A DNA stretch of 64,000 nt from Duganella sp. sic0402 (lineage in GTDB: Bacteria > Pseudomonadota > Gammaproteobacteria > Burkholderiales > Burkholderiaceae_D). Shown here piece by piece: positions 10,148 to 18,592 of this stretch; positions within the stretch are counted from its first letter, which is position 1; every line of letters begins with the position of its first letter. A program made the translations under genes and the position numbers. Location of the stretch: contig NZ_JAHUWK010000004.1 of assembly GCF_019219065.1 (NCBI RefSeq), forward strand, positions 1-64,000. The letters run 5' to 3'. The notes beneath the pieces are model-generated. The model worked only from the letters and a program-made list of their open reading frames with translations, was not told where the DNA came from and did not search any database.

Positions 10148-13100
10148 GCTGGCGCTCCCTGTGCCACAACAGTAGCGCGCGGACGCAGCGCCAGCCAGTA
10201 GACGGCCGGGATGACGATCAGCGAGAACAGCGGCGCAGTCACCATGCCGCCGATCAGCGGTGCGGCAATGCGCTGCATGACATCGGCGCCCGCTTCATCG
10301 GACAGCATCACCGGCAGCAGCCCGCCGAGTATCACCGCCACCGTCATCGCCTTCGGCCGTAGCCGCAGCAGCGCGCCGGACAGGATCGCGGCGTAAGGAT
10401 CATGCGGACGCTCGGCCAGCGCCTGGTCCAGATACAGCAACATGACGATGCCGAATTCGGTGGCAACGCCAGCCAGCGCGATCAGGCCGATCACCACCGC
10501 GACCGATATCTGGTAGCCCAGCAGCCAGGTCAGCCAAAAGCCGCCGATCACCGAGAATGGCAGGCAGGCCAGCACCAGCGCCACCTTGCGCAGATCGCGG
10601 AAGTGCAGATAGAGCAGGGCGGATACCAGCAACGCCGTCATGCCGACCGCGCTCCACAGCCGCGCCTTGCCGTCCTTGAAGTTGATGTACTGGCCTTGCC
10701 AGGCCATGGTATAGCCAGGCTCCAGTTGCAGTCCCTGATCCAGCGCGAGCTGTGCCCGCTCAAGATAGCCGCCCGCGTCAGCCCCGTCGATATCGACATA
10801 CACATAGGCCACCGGGCGCGCATTGTCGCTCTTGATTTCGGTCGGCCCGTCGGCAATGCTCAGCCGAGCCACTTCGCGCAGCGGCAGCATGGCGCCGTCC
10901 GCACCCTTGAGGCGGATTTGCTCCAGCGCCTCAAGGTCGTTGCGTTCGGCGCGCGGGAAGCGCAGCGTCACCGGATAGCGTTCACGCCCGGAGACGATGG
11001 TGGAGATGCTTTCGCCGCCTACCGCCATCTGTACCGCGCGCTGGATTTCGGCCACCGACAAGCCATAGCGCGCCGCCTGCTCGCGGATCACGCTGACATC
11101 GATGTAGCGGCCGGACTGGGCACGATCCGCCAGTACCGAGCGGGTGCCGGGTACGTCGCGTAGCAGCGCCTCGACCCGTGCCGCCTGCTGTTCCAGCCGC
11201 GCCAGGTCGGGACCAGTGAGCTTGACGCCCAGCGCGCTGCGCACGCCGGTGGATAGCATGTCGATGCGGGTTTTGATTGGATAGCCCCAGGAGTTGGTCA
11301 TGCCGGCCAGACGCACGGTCTGATCCAGCTTGGCGATCAGCTCCGCGTTATTGCGCGCCGAGCCTTGCGGCCATTCGGCGCGCGGCTTGAGCATGATGGT
11401 GGTTTCAAACATCGACAGCGGCGCTGGATCGGTGGCGGTGTCGGCGCGGCCCGCCTTGCCGAACACGCGCGCCACTTCCGGCATGGCGGCGATCAGCGCA
11501 TCAGTGCGTTGCAATAGCTGCGCCGCCTCGCCGACCGACAGCGCCGGCATGGTGGTTGGCATGTACAGCAAGTCGCCCTCGTCCAGCGGCGGCATGAATT
11601 CGCTGCCGATGCGTTGCAGCGGCAGCAGCGTGCTGGCCAGCAGCAGCGCCGCCAGCGCGATGGTGGCGCGTGGCCGTGCCAGCGCCGCATGCAGCACCGG
11701 CTGATAAATACGCCGCAATGCGCGGTTGACCGGGTTGGCACTTTCCGGCGCCAGCTTGCCGCGAATCGCGTAACCCATCAGCACCGGCGTCAGCGTGATC
11801 GCCAGCATCGCGGCGGCGGCCATCGCATAGGTCTTGGTGTAGGCCAGCGGCGCGAACAGGCGCGCCTCCTGGCCGTCGAGCGTCAGCACCGGCAGGAAGG
11901 AGACAGTAATAATCAGCAGCGAGAAGAACAGCGCCGGGCCGACTTCACCGGCGGCCTTGCGCACCAGAGGCCAGATATCGTCGGTATCTCCATGCTGTTC
12001 CAGATGGCGGTGCATATTCTCGATCATGACGATGGCCGCGTCCACCATCGCGCCGACGGCGATGGCGATGCCGCCCAGCGACATGATGTTGGCTGATACG
12101 CCTTGCACGCGCATGATCCACAGCGCCGCCAGTATGCCCAGTGGCAGCGTAACGATGGCCACCAGCGCCGAGCGCAGACGGAACAGGAAGATACCGCAGA
12201 TCAGCGCCACCGCCAGCGATTCCTCCAGCAGCTTATTGCGCAGCGTATGCACCGCGCGTTCGATCAGCGAGGAACGGTCGTAGGTGGTGACGATCTCCAC
12301 GCCCGGCGGCAGCGATTTCCGCAACGCGGCCAGGCGCTGCTTGACGCCCGCGATGGTGCTCATGGCGTTCTCGCCGTGGCGCATGACGACAATGCCGCCG
12401 GTGACTTCGCCCTTGCCATCCAGATCGGCCAGCCCGCGCCGCAGCTGCGGTCCGGTGCTGACGTTGGCCAGCTGCTTCAGGCGTAGCACGCCATTTTCGG
12501 TGGCCAGCGGAATATCGTCGAAGTCGGAAGGCTGCTTCAGGTAGCCGTCGGCGCGCAGCAGGTATTCGGCGCGCGACATATCGAGTGGCGCGCCGCCGCC
12601 GGCGCGGTTGGCGTCGTTCACCGCCTGCGCCACTTGTTCCATGCTGACGCCATGCGCCGCCAGCCGCGCCGGATCGGCTTCGATCTGGAACTGGCGCGCC
12701 ATGCCGCCCAGCGTCGCCACTTCGGCCACACCCGGCACGGATTGCAGTTCCAGCTTGAGGTGAAAGTCCTGCAAGGCGCGCAGGCGGGCGGGATCGGTTT
12801 TGCCGCTGCGGTCTACTAGCGCATATTCATACACCCAGCCGACGCCCGAAGCGTCCGGGCCCAGCGTGGGCACGGCGCCTGCCGGCAGGCGGCCACTGGC
12901 CTGGCTCAGCGTTTCCAGGATGCGCGAGCGGGCCCAGTACAAGTCGGTGCCATCCTTGAAGATGACATACACATACGATTCGCCGAACATGGAGAAGCCG
13001 CGCACGGCGCGTGCACCCGGCACCGCCAGCAGTGAGGCCGCCAGCGGATAGGTCAACTGGTCCTCGACCAGTTGCGGCGCCTGGCCGGGCAGGTCGGTGC

Positions 13101-13248
13101 GGACAATCACCTGGACATCGGACAGGTCGGGCAGAGCATCCAGCTTGAGCCGCGTCAGCGACTCCAGGCCGCCGATCAGCAACAGCAGGCAAGCGGCCAG
13201 CACCAGCAGGCGGTTGCGCAGCGACCAGTCGATGACCCGGGCGATCAT
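10144..13248 (-). CDS. cusA: CusA/CzcA-family heavy-metal efflux RND pump
   Basis: The 1034-aa inner-membrane RND permease has twelve predicted helices and two large periplasmic loops. The three methionines that carry Cu(I)/Ag(I) in E. coli CusA have counterparts here, in GDLLYMPTT, APLSMFETT and RIDMLSTG, which argues for monovalent copper or silver rather than zinc or cobalt. The proton-relay motif GGIAIAVGAMVDAAIVMIEN is intact. Its start overlaps the stop of cusB. No CusC outer-membrane channel or CusF chaperone is encoded nearby. Confidence 0.94.
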   Translation of the reverse strand: MIARVIDWSLRNRLLVLAACLLLLIGGLESLTRLKLDALPDLSDVQVIVRTDLPGQAPQLVEDQLTYPLAASLLAVPGARAVRGFSMFGESYVYVIFKDGTDLYWARSRILETLSQASGRLPAGAVPTLGPDASGVGWVYEYALVDRSGKTDPARLRALQDFHLKLELQSVPGVAEVATLGGMARQFQIEADPARLAAHGVSMEQVAQAVNDANRAGGGAPLDMSRAEYLLRADGYLKQPSDFDDIPLATENGVLRLKQLANVSTGPQLRRGLADLDGKGEVTGGIVVMRHGENAMSTIAGVKQRLAALRKSLPPGVEIVTTYDRSSLIERAVHTLRNKLLEESLAVALICGIFLFRLRSALVAIVTLPLGILAALWIMRVQGVSANIMSLGGIAIAVGAMVDAAIVMIENMHRHLEQHGDTDDIWPLVRKAAGEVGPALFFSLLIITVSFLPVLTLDGQEARLFAPLAYTKTYAMAAAAMLAITLTPVLMGYAIRGKLAPESANPVNRALRRIYQPVLHAALARPRATIALAALLLASTLLPLQRIGSEFMPPLDEGDLLYMPTTMPALSVGEAAQLLQRTDALIAAMPEVARVFGKAGRADTATDPAPLSMFETTIMLKPRAEWPQGSARNNAELIAKLDQTVRLAGMTNSWGYPIKTRIDMLSTGVRSALGVKLTGPDLARLEQQAARVEALLRDVPGTRSVLADRAQSGRYIDVSVIREQAARYGLSVAEIQRAVQMAVGGESISTIVSGRERYPVTLRFPRAERNDLEALEQIRLKGADGAMLPLREVARLSIADGPTEIKSDNARPVAYVYVDIDGADAGGYLERAQLALDQGLQLEPGYTMAWQGQYINFKDGKARLWSAVGMTALLVSALLYLHFRDLRKVALVLACLPFSVIGGFWLTWLLGYQISVAVVIGLIALAGVATEFGIVMLLYLDQALAERPHDPYAAILSGALLRLRPKAMTVAVILGGLLPVMLSDEAGADVMQRIAAPLIGGMVTAPLFSLIVIPAVYWLALRPRATVVAQGAPA

Positions 13249-14543
13249 CGCGTATGCTCCGTGCCGCCCAGGCTGGCCTGCATCAGCTGCGGCGCCTGCA
13301 TGGCGGCTGCGCCATCCAGCAGGAACTGGCCGTTGACCGCCACCCGTTCGCCTTCCTTCAGGCCGTGGGTGATGGCGACCAGTTCATCGGTGCGGATGCC
13401 GGTTTGCACCGGTACGCGGGTGAAGTGGTTGTCCGTGCCGGCTACCACCACGAAGTCGCCGCGGCCGGTGCGTATCACTGCCTCGCGCGGCACGGCGAGG
13501 CTGCGCTGGCGGCCGGACAGGATCTCGACTTCGGCAAAGGCGCCTGGGCGGAAGGCGCCGCGCGGATTATGCAGCGCCATGCGCAGGCGCGCGGTGCGGG
13601 TCTGCGCGTCGATCTGCACGGTGGAGAGGTCAACCTTGGCGCGCTGTACGGTCGCGCGGTCCAGGCCGGAGCGGAACTGCACGGTATCGCCGTTGCGCAG
13701 CCATTCCAGTTGGTCGGGGAATAGAGTGATCTCGGCCCACACGCTGTCGTTGCCGGCGTAAGAAAGAATCTGCTGCATCGGGTTGACGTAATTGCCTTCG
13801 TGCGAGGCGAGCTGGGTTACCACGCCGTCGCGCGTGGCGCGCACCGGCACCACGTCGATCACGCGGCGGCTTTTTTCGAGCTGCGCGACCAGGTCTTCAC
13901 TGAGGTCGGCGGCCAGCAGGCGCGAACGGGCGCGGAATTTTTCCTTGGACAGGCTGCCGACCATGGCCATGTTGGAGCTGACCACGGTCATGCTGTCACC
14001 GCCGAGCAGGCCATCCTTGCGCTGTAGCAGATCGATGTATTCGCGCTGGCGTTGTTGCAGTTCGGGGGAGTAGATCTCGTACAGTATCTGGCCGCGACGC
14101 ACCGGTTGGCCGACGCCTTGCACGTACACTTTGCGCAGCCAGCCTTCGACTTTCGGGTTGACTGCCACGGTGCTGCTTTCATCGGCCGACAGCGTGGCGT
14201 AGGCGCGTACGGTGCGGTTCATCTCGGCCATGCTGGCGGCGGCCAGCTGCACGCCCATGCGCTGCTGGGTGGCGGGATCGACGTGCACCATGCCGCCGTG
14301 CTGGTGGCCATGGCCGGCTGGTGCGGCCGGTGCGGCGCCATTCTGCGCCGGCACCAGGTTCATATTGCAGATAGGGCAGACACCTGATTTGTCCTGCATC
14401 ACTTGCGGATGCATGGAGCAGGTATAGCGCGTGTGTGCGCCGGTGCCGGATGGTGTGGACTGTGCGCGGTCGCAGCCTTGCAGCGCGATGGCCGCCAATG
14501 CCAGGCCGGCGCTGGCCAGGAATCCCCTTCGTTTCAAGCCCAT
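13245..14543 (-). CDS. cusB: CusB-type efflux RND periplasmic adaptor with heavy-metal-binding domain
   Basis: The 432-aa adaptor begins with a signal sequence ending in LQGC, so it is probably a lipoprotein. A heavy-metal-binding domain follows (YTCSMHPQVM...CPICNMNLVP, about residues 39-64), rich in Cys, His and Met. Then come the hairpin, lipoyl-like and beta-barrel domains of membrane-fusion proteins. It links CusA to an outer-membrane channel and hands on metal. The domain at the N-terminus resembles the one found on copper ATPases. It lies 59 bp downstream of nirK on the same strand. Confidence 0.93.
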   Translation of the reverse strand: MGLKRRGFLASAGLALAAIALQGCDRAQSTPSGTGAHTRYTCSMHPQVMQDKSGVCPICNMNLVPAQNGAAPAAPAGHGHQHGGMVHVDPATQQRMGVQLAAASMAEMNRTVRAYATLSADESSTVAVNPKVEGWLRKVYVQGVGQPVRRGQILYEIYSPELQQRQREYIDLLQRKDGLLGGDSMTVVSSNMAMVGSLSKEKFRARSRLLAADLSEDLVAQLEKSRRVIDVVPVRATRDGVVTQLASHEGNYVNPMQQILSYAGNDSVWAEITLFPDQLEWLRNGDTVQFRSGLDRATVQRAKVDLSTVQIDAQTRTARLRMALHNPRGAFRPGAFAEVEILSGRQRSLAVPREAVIRTGRGDFVVVAGTDNHFTRVPVQTGIRTDELVAITHGLKEGERVAVNGQFLLDGAAAMQAPQLMQASLGGTEHTR

Positions 14544-14602
14544 GATGACCTCTCGTTGTTGTTGGTGCTTGCGGATGGCGGGCCGCAGCCCGCCATGTAT
14601 GC

Positions 14603-15526
14603 TTAGCGCACCAGGATGTTTTCGCCGCGGCCCATTTTTGGATCGGCGTCCTTGGTGAATTGCAGGATGGCGATGGCGCCGCTCAGCGCCTGGCGCAGCG
14701 AGTGCGACACCAGTGCGTTCGCGCCTTCTACCGGCGAGATGATGTCGAAGCTGGCGGCGTCGCCAGGACCGACCACATAGCTCTGCAAGCCAGTCAGCTG
14801 GTTCTTCGGATTACCGCTCGGGTAGACCTTGTCCCAGATGCCTGCGATGGCGTGGAAGGACGAGAACTCATTGACACCGGCGTTGACGAAGTAGACGCGC
14901 ACACGCTCGCCCGGCTTGGCCTGCAACATGCGGGTAGCGGCCGGATCATGCACCGGGTCATACTTGAAGATGCCGCCGTTGAACATCACGTTGGTCCATT
15001 TGTTGGCCATCATGTCGGCCTGGTTGTCCGGATTCGCGTACAGCTCCGACTGGATCAGAACGTACTCGCGGTCCGCTTTCGGCATGGCCGATTTGTCTTT
15101 CGGATCGACGATGATGGCGCCGTACATGCCGCGTGCGATGTGCTGGATCATCGGATCGGCGCCGCAGTGGTAGAAGAAGATGCCCGGATAATCGGCGCGG
15201 AAGGTGTAGCTGCCTTGCTCGCCCGGCTTGACCTGCTCGAAGTCCTTGACCACGTCCACGCGCGCAGCGTGGAAGTCGACCGAGTGCGAGTTCTTGCTGG
15301 ACTTGTCGTTGAACAGCGTGAACTCGACGATATCGCCTTCTTCCACATGGATCACTGGACCTGGGACCATGCCCTCGTAGGTCCAGGAACGGTACATGGT
15401 GCCCTTGTTGTCGATGGCGGTTTCGACTTCCTTGGCGGTCAGGTTGATCTTGACGGTTTTCGCCTGCACGGCGGCGGACCCCAGCAGCGCCAGAGCGACT
15501 GCAATGCTCATGCTCAGTTTTTTCAT
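14603..15526 (-). CDS. nirK: Copper-containing nitrite reductase NirK
   Basis: The 307-aa secreted cupredoxin reduces nitrite to nitric oxide. The signal peptide ends at about AVQA. Copper ligands are visible: type 1 and type 2 histidines with the catalytic Asp in SHSVDFHAA, His-Cys in FFYHCGADPM, then His and Met in IQHIARGM, and the last type 2 His in LVSHSLRQA. The catalytic His is in SSFHAIAG. This short form resembles the AniA/Geobacillus group more than classical denitrifier enzymes. It is the fourth gene after the oxidase and two cytochromes, its likely electron donors. Confidence 0.93.
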   Translation of the reverse strand: MKKLSMSIAVALALLGSAAVQAKTVKINLTAKEVETAIDNKGTMYRSWTYEGMVPGPVIHVEEGDIVEFTLFNDKSSKNSHSVDFHAARVDVVKDFEQVKPGEQGSYTFRADYPGIFFYHCGADPMIQHIARGMYGAIIVDPKDKSAMPKADREYVLIQSELYANPDNQADMMANKWTNVMFNGGIFKYDPVHDPAATRMLQAKPGERVRVYFVNAGVNEFSSFHAIAGIWDKVYPSGNPKNQLTGLQSYVVGPGDAASFDIISPVEGANALVSHSLRQALSGAIAILQFTKDADPKMGRGENILVR

Positions 15527-15558
15527 ATGCTTTCCTTGTTATTCAAATGTATGGGTCT

Positions 15559-15930
15559 TCATTTCGCGCTGGTCTTGCTGACCACGCGCAAATAGGCGAC
15601 CAGTTCCTTGATTTCGTCGTCGTTGAGTACTCCTTCCCATTTCGGCATTAATACGGATTTGCTCACCGCCAGCCCGCCGCCCTTGATCGCCTTGAACAGC
15701 GTTTCGTCGGGCGTGTCGCCCATGGCCTTGGTGTCGGTGTGGTCGCGCGGCTTGACGGCCATGCTGGCGCTGTTGATGCCGTTGCCGTCGCGGTTGACGC
15801 CGTGGCACTGCACGCAGTAGGTGTTGTACAGCTTGACGGCGTGGGCCTCGTCGGCCTTGGCCGCATCCATCGAGCAGGCCGCGATCGCCAGGGCGATCAG
15901 CGCATACAGATGATTCAGCGAGAACTTCAT
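15559..15930 (-). CDS. ncgC: Monoheme cytochrome c (NcgC-like)
   Basis: The 123-aa exported cytochrome has a single haem site, CVQCH, at about residues 38-42 and a distal Met in SVLMPKWEG. The N-terminal segment ends in IAAC, so it may be a lipoprotein. By analogy with the Nitrosomonas ncgABC-nirK cluster it would carry electrons to or from NirK or the oxidase. Its ATG shares one base with the stop codon of the preceding diheme gene (TAATG), so the two are translationally coupled. Confidence 0.9.
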   Translation of the reverse strand: MKFSLNHLYALIALAIAACSMDAAKADEAHAVKLYNTYCVQCHGVNRDGNGINSASMAVKPRDHTDTKAMGDTPDETLFKAIKGGGLAVSKSVLMPKWEGVLNDDEIKELVAYLRVVSKTSAK

Positions 15931-16598
15931 TATTTTTTCTCCTTCAGGGTGCTGACGTAGGAGGTCAGCTTCTGCAGGTCGGCTTCGGTCAGCCCCAATG
16001 CCGGCATCCAGGTGTGGGCGTCGAACTTCTGCGGATTGCTGACATAGGCGTGCACGAAGTCCGGTTGCAGCCGGTCGCCGGCGCTGTACATCTCCGGCGC
16101 GGAGCTTGGCTTGTCACCGGGCTTGGCGCTGTGGCAGGAAGTGCAGCCGCGCAGCTTGGAGAACAGCATCGGAGCCATCGACCCGCCGGCTTCGCCCTTG
16201 AACGCGCCTGGCGTCACCAGGCCATCGACCTTGAGTGCCATCAGCAGCTCGGCGGCGGTGGCGGCATCGGCGGCCGACAGCTTGGGATGCGGCTGCAACT
16301 GCGCGGCGTCGACCACGTCGATGCTTTTGTCCGCCCCCGGCTTGACGGCCTTGGCGTACATCACACCGGCGCCGCGGATGGTGCTGGGGTTTTGCAGCCA
16401 GCTGACCAGCCAAGGCTTGTTGAACTTATTGCCGACGTAGTACAGGTCCGGTCCCTTGCGTTCCCACAGCCGCTCCAGCGAGGCATTGGCCGGCTTGGTG
16501 ATGGCGTGGCAGGCGACGCACTGCTGGCTCAGCAGATCCGCTGAGTGAGCGGCGCCGCTGAAAGCCGCCAGTGCGGCAATCAGTATTCTCAATCGCAT
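15930..16598 (-). CDS. ncgB: Diheme cytochrome c (NcgB-like)
   Basis: The 222-aa periplasmic protein has a signal peptide (to about AHSA) and two haem sites, CVACH near residue 27 and CTSCH near residue 150, each in its own cytochrome c domain. A distal Met is in HTWMPALGLTEAD. I chose the ATG at 16598, which starts MRLRILIAALAAF and gives a clean signal peptide; the open frame continues upstream but only into the oxidase gene. It lies 14 bp after the oxidase stop. The order oxidase, diheme, monoheme, NirK matches ncgABC-nirK. Confidence 0.9.
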   Translation of the reverse strand: MRLRILIAALAAFSGAAHSADLLSQQCVACHAITKPANASLERLWERKGPDLYYVGNKFNKPWLVSWLQNPSTIRGAGVMYAKAVKPGADKSIDVVDAAQLQPHPKLSAADAATAAELLMALKVDGLVTPGAFKGEAGGSMAPMLFSKLRGCTSCHSAKPGDKPSSAPEMYSAGDRLQPDFVHAYVSNPQKFDAHTWMPALGLTEADLQKLTSYVSTLKEKK

Positions 16599-16612
16599 GA
16601 TGAAACTCCGTG

Positions 16613-17659
16613 TTATTGGACAGCCTGGCCCTTGAAGCCGTCGTTGGTGTAAATGCCCGGGCCTTTCTTGAGCGACTCCTCGTAGTAGAAGTTCGGCTCG
16701 AATTTCTTGTTCTTCCAGTCGTAGAAGCTGTCCGGCTTGATCTCGGTGTATTCGAGCACGGTCATGATGCCGCCCATCGGCCGGTCGCCGTTCATCACAT
16801 GAGTGTCGACGTGGTCGTGGATCATCCACAGGCCCGGATTGTCGGCGGTGAAGATCACGTCATAGCGTTCGCCGGGCGCCACTGCCAGCGTATCGGCCTT
16901 GTAGGGCTGCGGCAGCGGGAAGCCGTCCTTGAAGGCCACCGTCATGACGTGGCCGTGCAGGTGGATGCTGTGGGTCAGGTCGCCCGCGCCGATGAAGCGC
17001 ATGCGCACCACATCGCCCTTGCTGACGCGCAGCGGCTGGTTGTCGGGGAAGGATTTGCCGTTGATGGTGAAGTAGTCGAACTTGTCGCCGGGCAGGCCGC
17101 CGAAGCCGGGCTTGTCGGCCCATTTGGAATCCCAGTCGGAGAGCATCATGATGAAGTCCTTGGTCACGGTTTTTTCCAGTGCGGTCGGCTTTTTCGGACG
17201 CACGATGAACGGCCCCCACATGCCGCGCAGTACCACGTGCTCGTTGACATTGACGTGGCAGTGATACCACATGGTGCCGGACGGATCGGCGACGAATTTG
17301 TAGGTGAAGCTTTCGCCTGGCTGGATCGGCGCCTGTGTGGTGCCGGCGATGCCGTCCATTTTCCAGCTGCCTTTTTGCAGCATGCCGTGCCAGTGGATCG
17401 AATGCGGCAGCGCGGTGACGTTGTTGACGTTGACCTCGACCTGGTCGCCTTCATCGACATAGAACAGCGGTCCGGGCACCTGGCCGGAGAAGGCGAAGGT
17501 GTGGTACTGCTGCTTTTCCACCAGCGTGATCCTGGTGTCTTCGATATTCATATCGTACTTGCGCACGGCGGCAGATGCTGCGGACGAGAGTAGCGCGCCG
17601 GCGGAGCACACGGCGGCCAGCGTCGCCAGCCGGCGCAGGAAGGAAAGGTGCTGCTTCAT
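16613..17659 (-). CDS. ncgA: Two-domain multicopper oxidase (NcgA-like, apparent type C)
   Basis: The 348-aa secreted oxidase has two cupredoxin domains. Domain 1 carries HSIHWHG and WYHCHVNVNEHVVLRGM, with the Cys, His and Met of a type 1 copper centre. Domain 2 has HSIHLHGH and HDHVDTH, where Asp replaces the Cys, so it lacks a type 1 centre. Type 1 copper only in domain 1 defines type C two-domain oxidases, of which the Nitrosomonas europaea blue copper oxidase is the known example. It heads the cluster, and an NsrR-like site lies 26-48 bp upstream of its ATG. Confidence 0.92.
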   Translation of the reverse strand: MKQHLSFLRRLATLAAVCSAGALLSSAASAAVRKYDMNIEDTRITLVEKQQYHTFAFSGQVPGPLFYVDEGDQVEVNVNNVTALPHSIHWHGMLQKGSWKMDGIAGTTQAPIQPGESFTYKFVADPSGTMWYHCHVNVNEHVVLRGMWGPFIVRPKKPTALEKTVTKDFIMMLSDWDSKWADKPGFGGLPGDKFDYFTINGKSFPDNQPLRVSKGDVVRMRFIGAGDLTHSIHLHGHVMTVAFKDGFPLPQPYKADTLAVAPGERYDVIFTADNPGLWMIHDHVDTHVMNGDRPMGGIMTVLEYTEIKPDSFYDWKNKKFEPNFYYEESLKKGPGIYTNDGFKGQAVQ

Positions 17660-17684
17660 GAGAACTCCTTGAGGTTTTTGCTTA

Positions 17685-17707
17685 AACAGGCATTTAAAAT
17701 ACTTCTT
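17685..17707 (-). promoter_or_regulatory. NsrR-like operator upstream of ncgA
   Basis: On the minus strand this reads AAGAAGTATTT, one T, then AAATGCCTGTT. The known NsrR consensus is two 11-bp halves, AAGATGCATTT and AAATGCATCTT, separated by one base. Each half matches at 9 of 11 positions and the 11-1-11 spacing is exact. It ends 26 bp before the ncgA start and overlaps a possible -10 (TATTTT). NsrR is the nitric-oxide-sensing repressor that controls the same four genes in Nitrosomonas. No nsrR gene lies in the window. Confidence 0.7.
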
Positions 17708-17717
17708 TAATGGTCTT

Positions 17718-17737
17718 AAAAAGGGCTCGCAGAGCCC
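17718..17737 (-). terminator. Intrinsic-terminator-like hairpin upstream of ncgA
   Basis: On the minus strand GGGCTC-TGC-GAGCCC is a perfect 6-bp stem followed directly by TTTTT. It lies between two divergently transcribed units, upstream of the NsrR site. It could insulate ncgA from antisense readthrough out of the pao promoter region, or act as a leader attenuator if the promoter is further upstream. Confidence 0.55.
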
Positions 17738-17894
17738 GTGTCCATCCGTTTAATGATGCAAATGGTATACATGTTTAAGGCGGTCCGCAAGGAAAAGTTT
17801 TGTTTATTCGCAAGTTCCCGGATGCCGAGTAGGGGTAATGCCGAGCGGCGTGCTCAATCGTGTTTAACCTGAATTCGTATCGCATTTAGTATAA

Positions 17895-17919
17895 GACCCG
17901 ACCCGACCCGACCCGACAC
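17895..17919 (+). repeat. Pentanucleotide tandem repeat (GACCC)4 plus GACAC
   Basis: Four perfect GACCC units and one variant follow immediately after a -10-like TATAAG at 17890-17895. They lie just before the AGGAG ribosome site of the aldehyde oxidoreductase operon. If that -10 is real, the repeat begins around the transcription start and fills the short leader. Slippage would change leader length. Nothing else was seen between 17738 and 17894. Confidence 0.75.
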
Positions 17920-17941
17920 GACAGGCAGGAGATGCGACGAT

Positions 17942-18592
17942 ATGAATGATCTTAGCGATGTGAATCTTTCCCGGCGCAGTGTGCTGATCGCAGGCGCCTT
18001 GTCCGCCACCGCCAGCGCGGTGCCGCTGAGCGCGAACGCGCAACAACAGCAACAACAGCAGGCAAGCACGCCGCCGCCTAGCCAGGCGGCATTTTCCTTC
18101 ACCGTCAACGGCAAGCAGCACACCCTGGAAGCCGACACCCGCACCACGCTGCTGGATGCGTTGCGCGAACACCTGCACCTGAGCGGCACCAAGAAAGGCT
18201 GCGACCACGGCCAGTGCGGCGCTTGCACGGTGATGGTCAACGGACGGCGCATCAATTCCTGTTTATCGCTGGCGGTCATGCACGAGGGCGACAAGATCAC
18301 CACTATCGAAGGACTGGGCACGCCGGACAATCTGCATCCGATGCAGGCTGCCTTCGTCAAGCACGACGGCTATCAATGCGGCTACTGCACGCCGGGACAG
18401 ATATGTTCCGCCGTGGCGGTGCTGGACGAGATCCGGCAGGGCATCCCCAGCCACGTCAGCGCCGACCTGAACAGCAAGCCGCTGCTCAGCGAAGCCGAAC
18501 TGCGCGAGCGCATGAGCGGCAATATCTGCCGCTGTGGCGCTTACTCCAATATCATCGACGCGATCACGGAAGTGGCGGGGAGGCCGGCATGA
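17942..18592 (+). CDS. paoA: Aldehyde oxidoreductase [2Fe-2S] subunit (PaoA-like)
   Basis: The 216-aa iron-sulfur subunit belongs to a periplasmic molybdenum enzyme of the xanthine oxidase family. It begins with a twin-arginine signal (SRRSVLIAG...SANA), so the folded complex is Tat-exported. A Gln-rich linker follows. The plant-type cluster is in [13 protein letters not shown] and the second cluster in CGYCTPGQ and CRCGAY. It passes electrons from the molybdenum centre to FAD. The stop overlaps the next start (ATGA). An AGGAG site lies 10 bp before the ATG. Confidence 0.93.
   Translation: MNDLSDVNLSRRSVLIAGALSATASAVPLSANAQQQQQQQASTPPPSQAAFSFTVNGKQHTLEADTRTTLLDALREHLHLSGTKKGCDHGQCGACTVMVNGRRINSCLSLAVMHEGDKITTIEGLGTPDNLHPMQAAFVKHDGYQCGYCTPGQICSAVAVLDEIRQGIPSHVSADLNSKPLLSEAELRERMSGNICRCGAYSNIIDAITEVAGRPA

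Noticed and set aside
17660-17941. FNR box (TTGAT-N4-ATCAA) upstream of ncgA
   Set aside because: I searched by eye and found no acceptable match; only the NsrR-like element is convincing.
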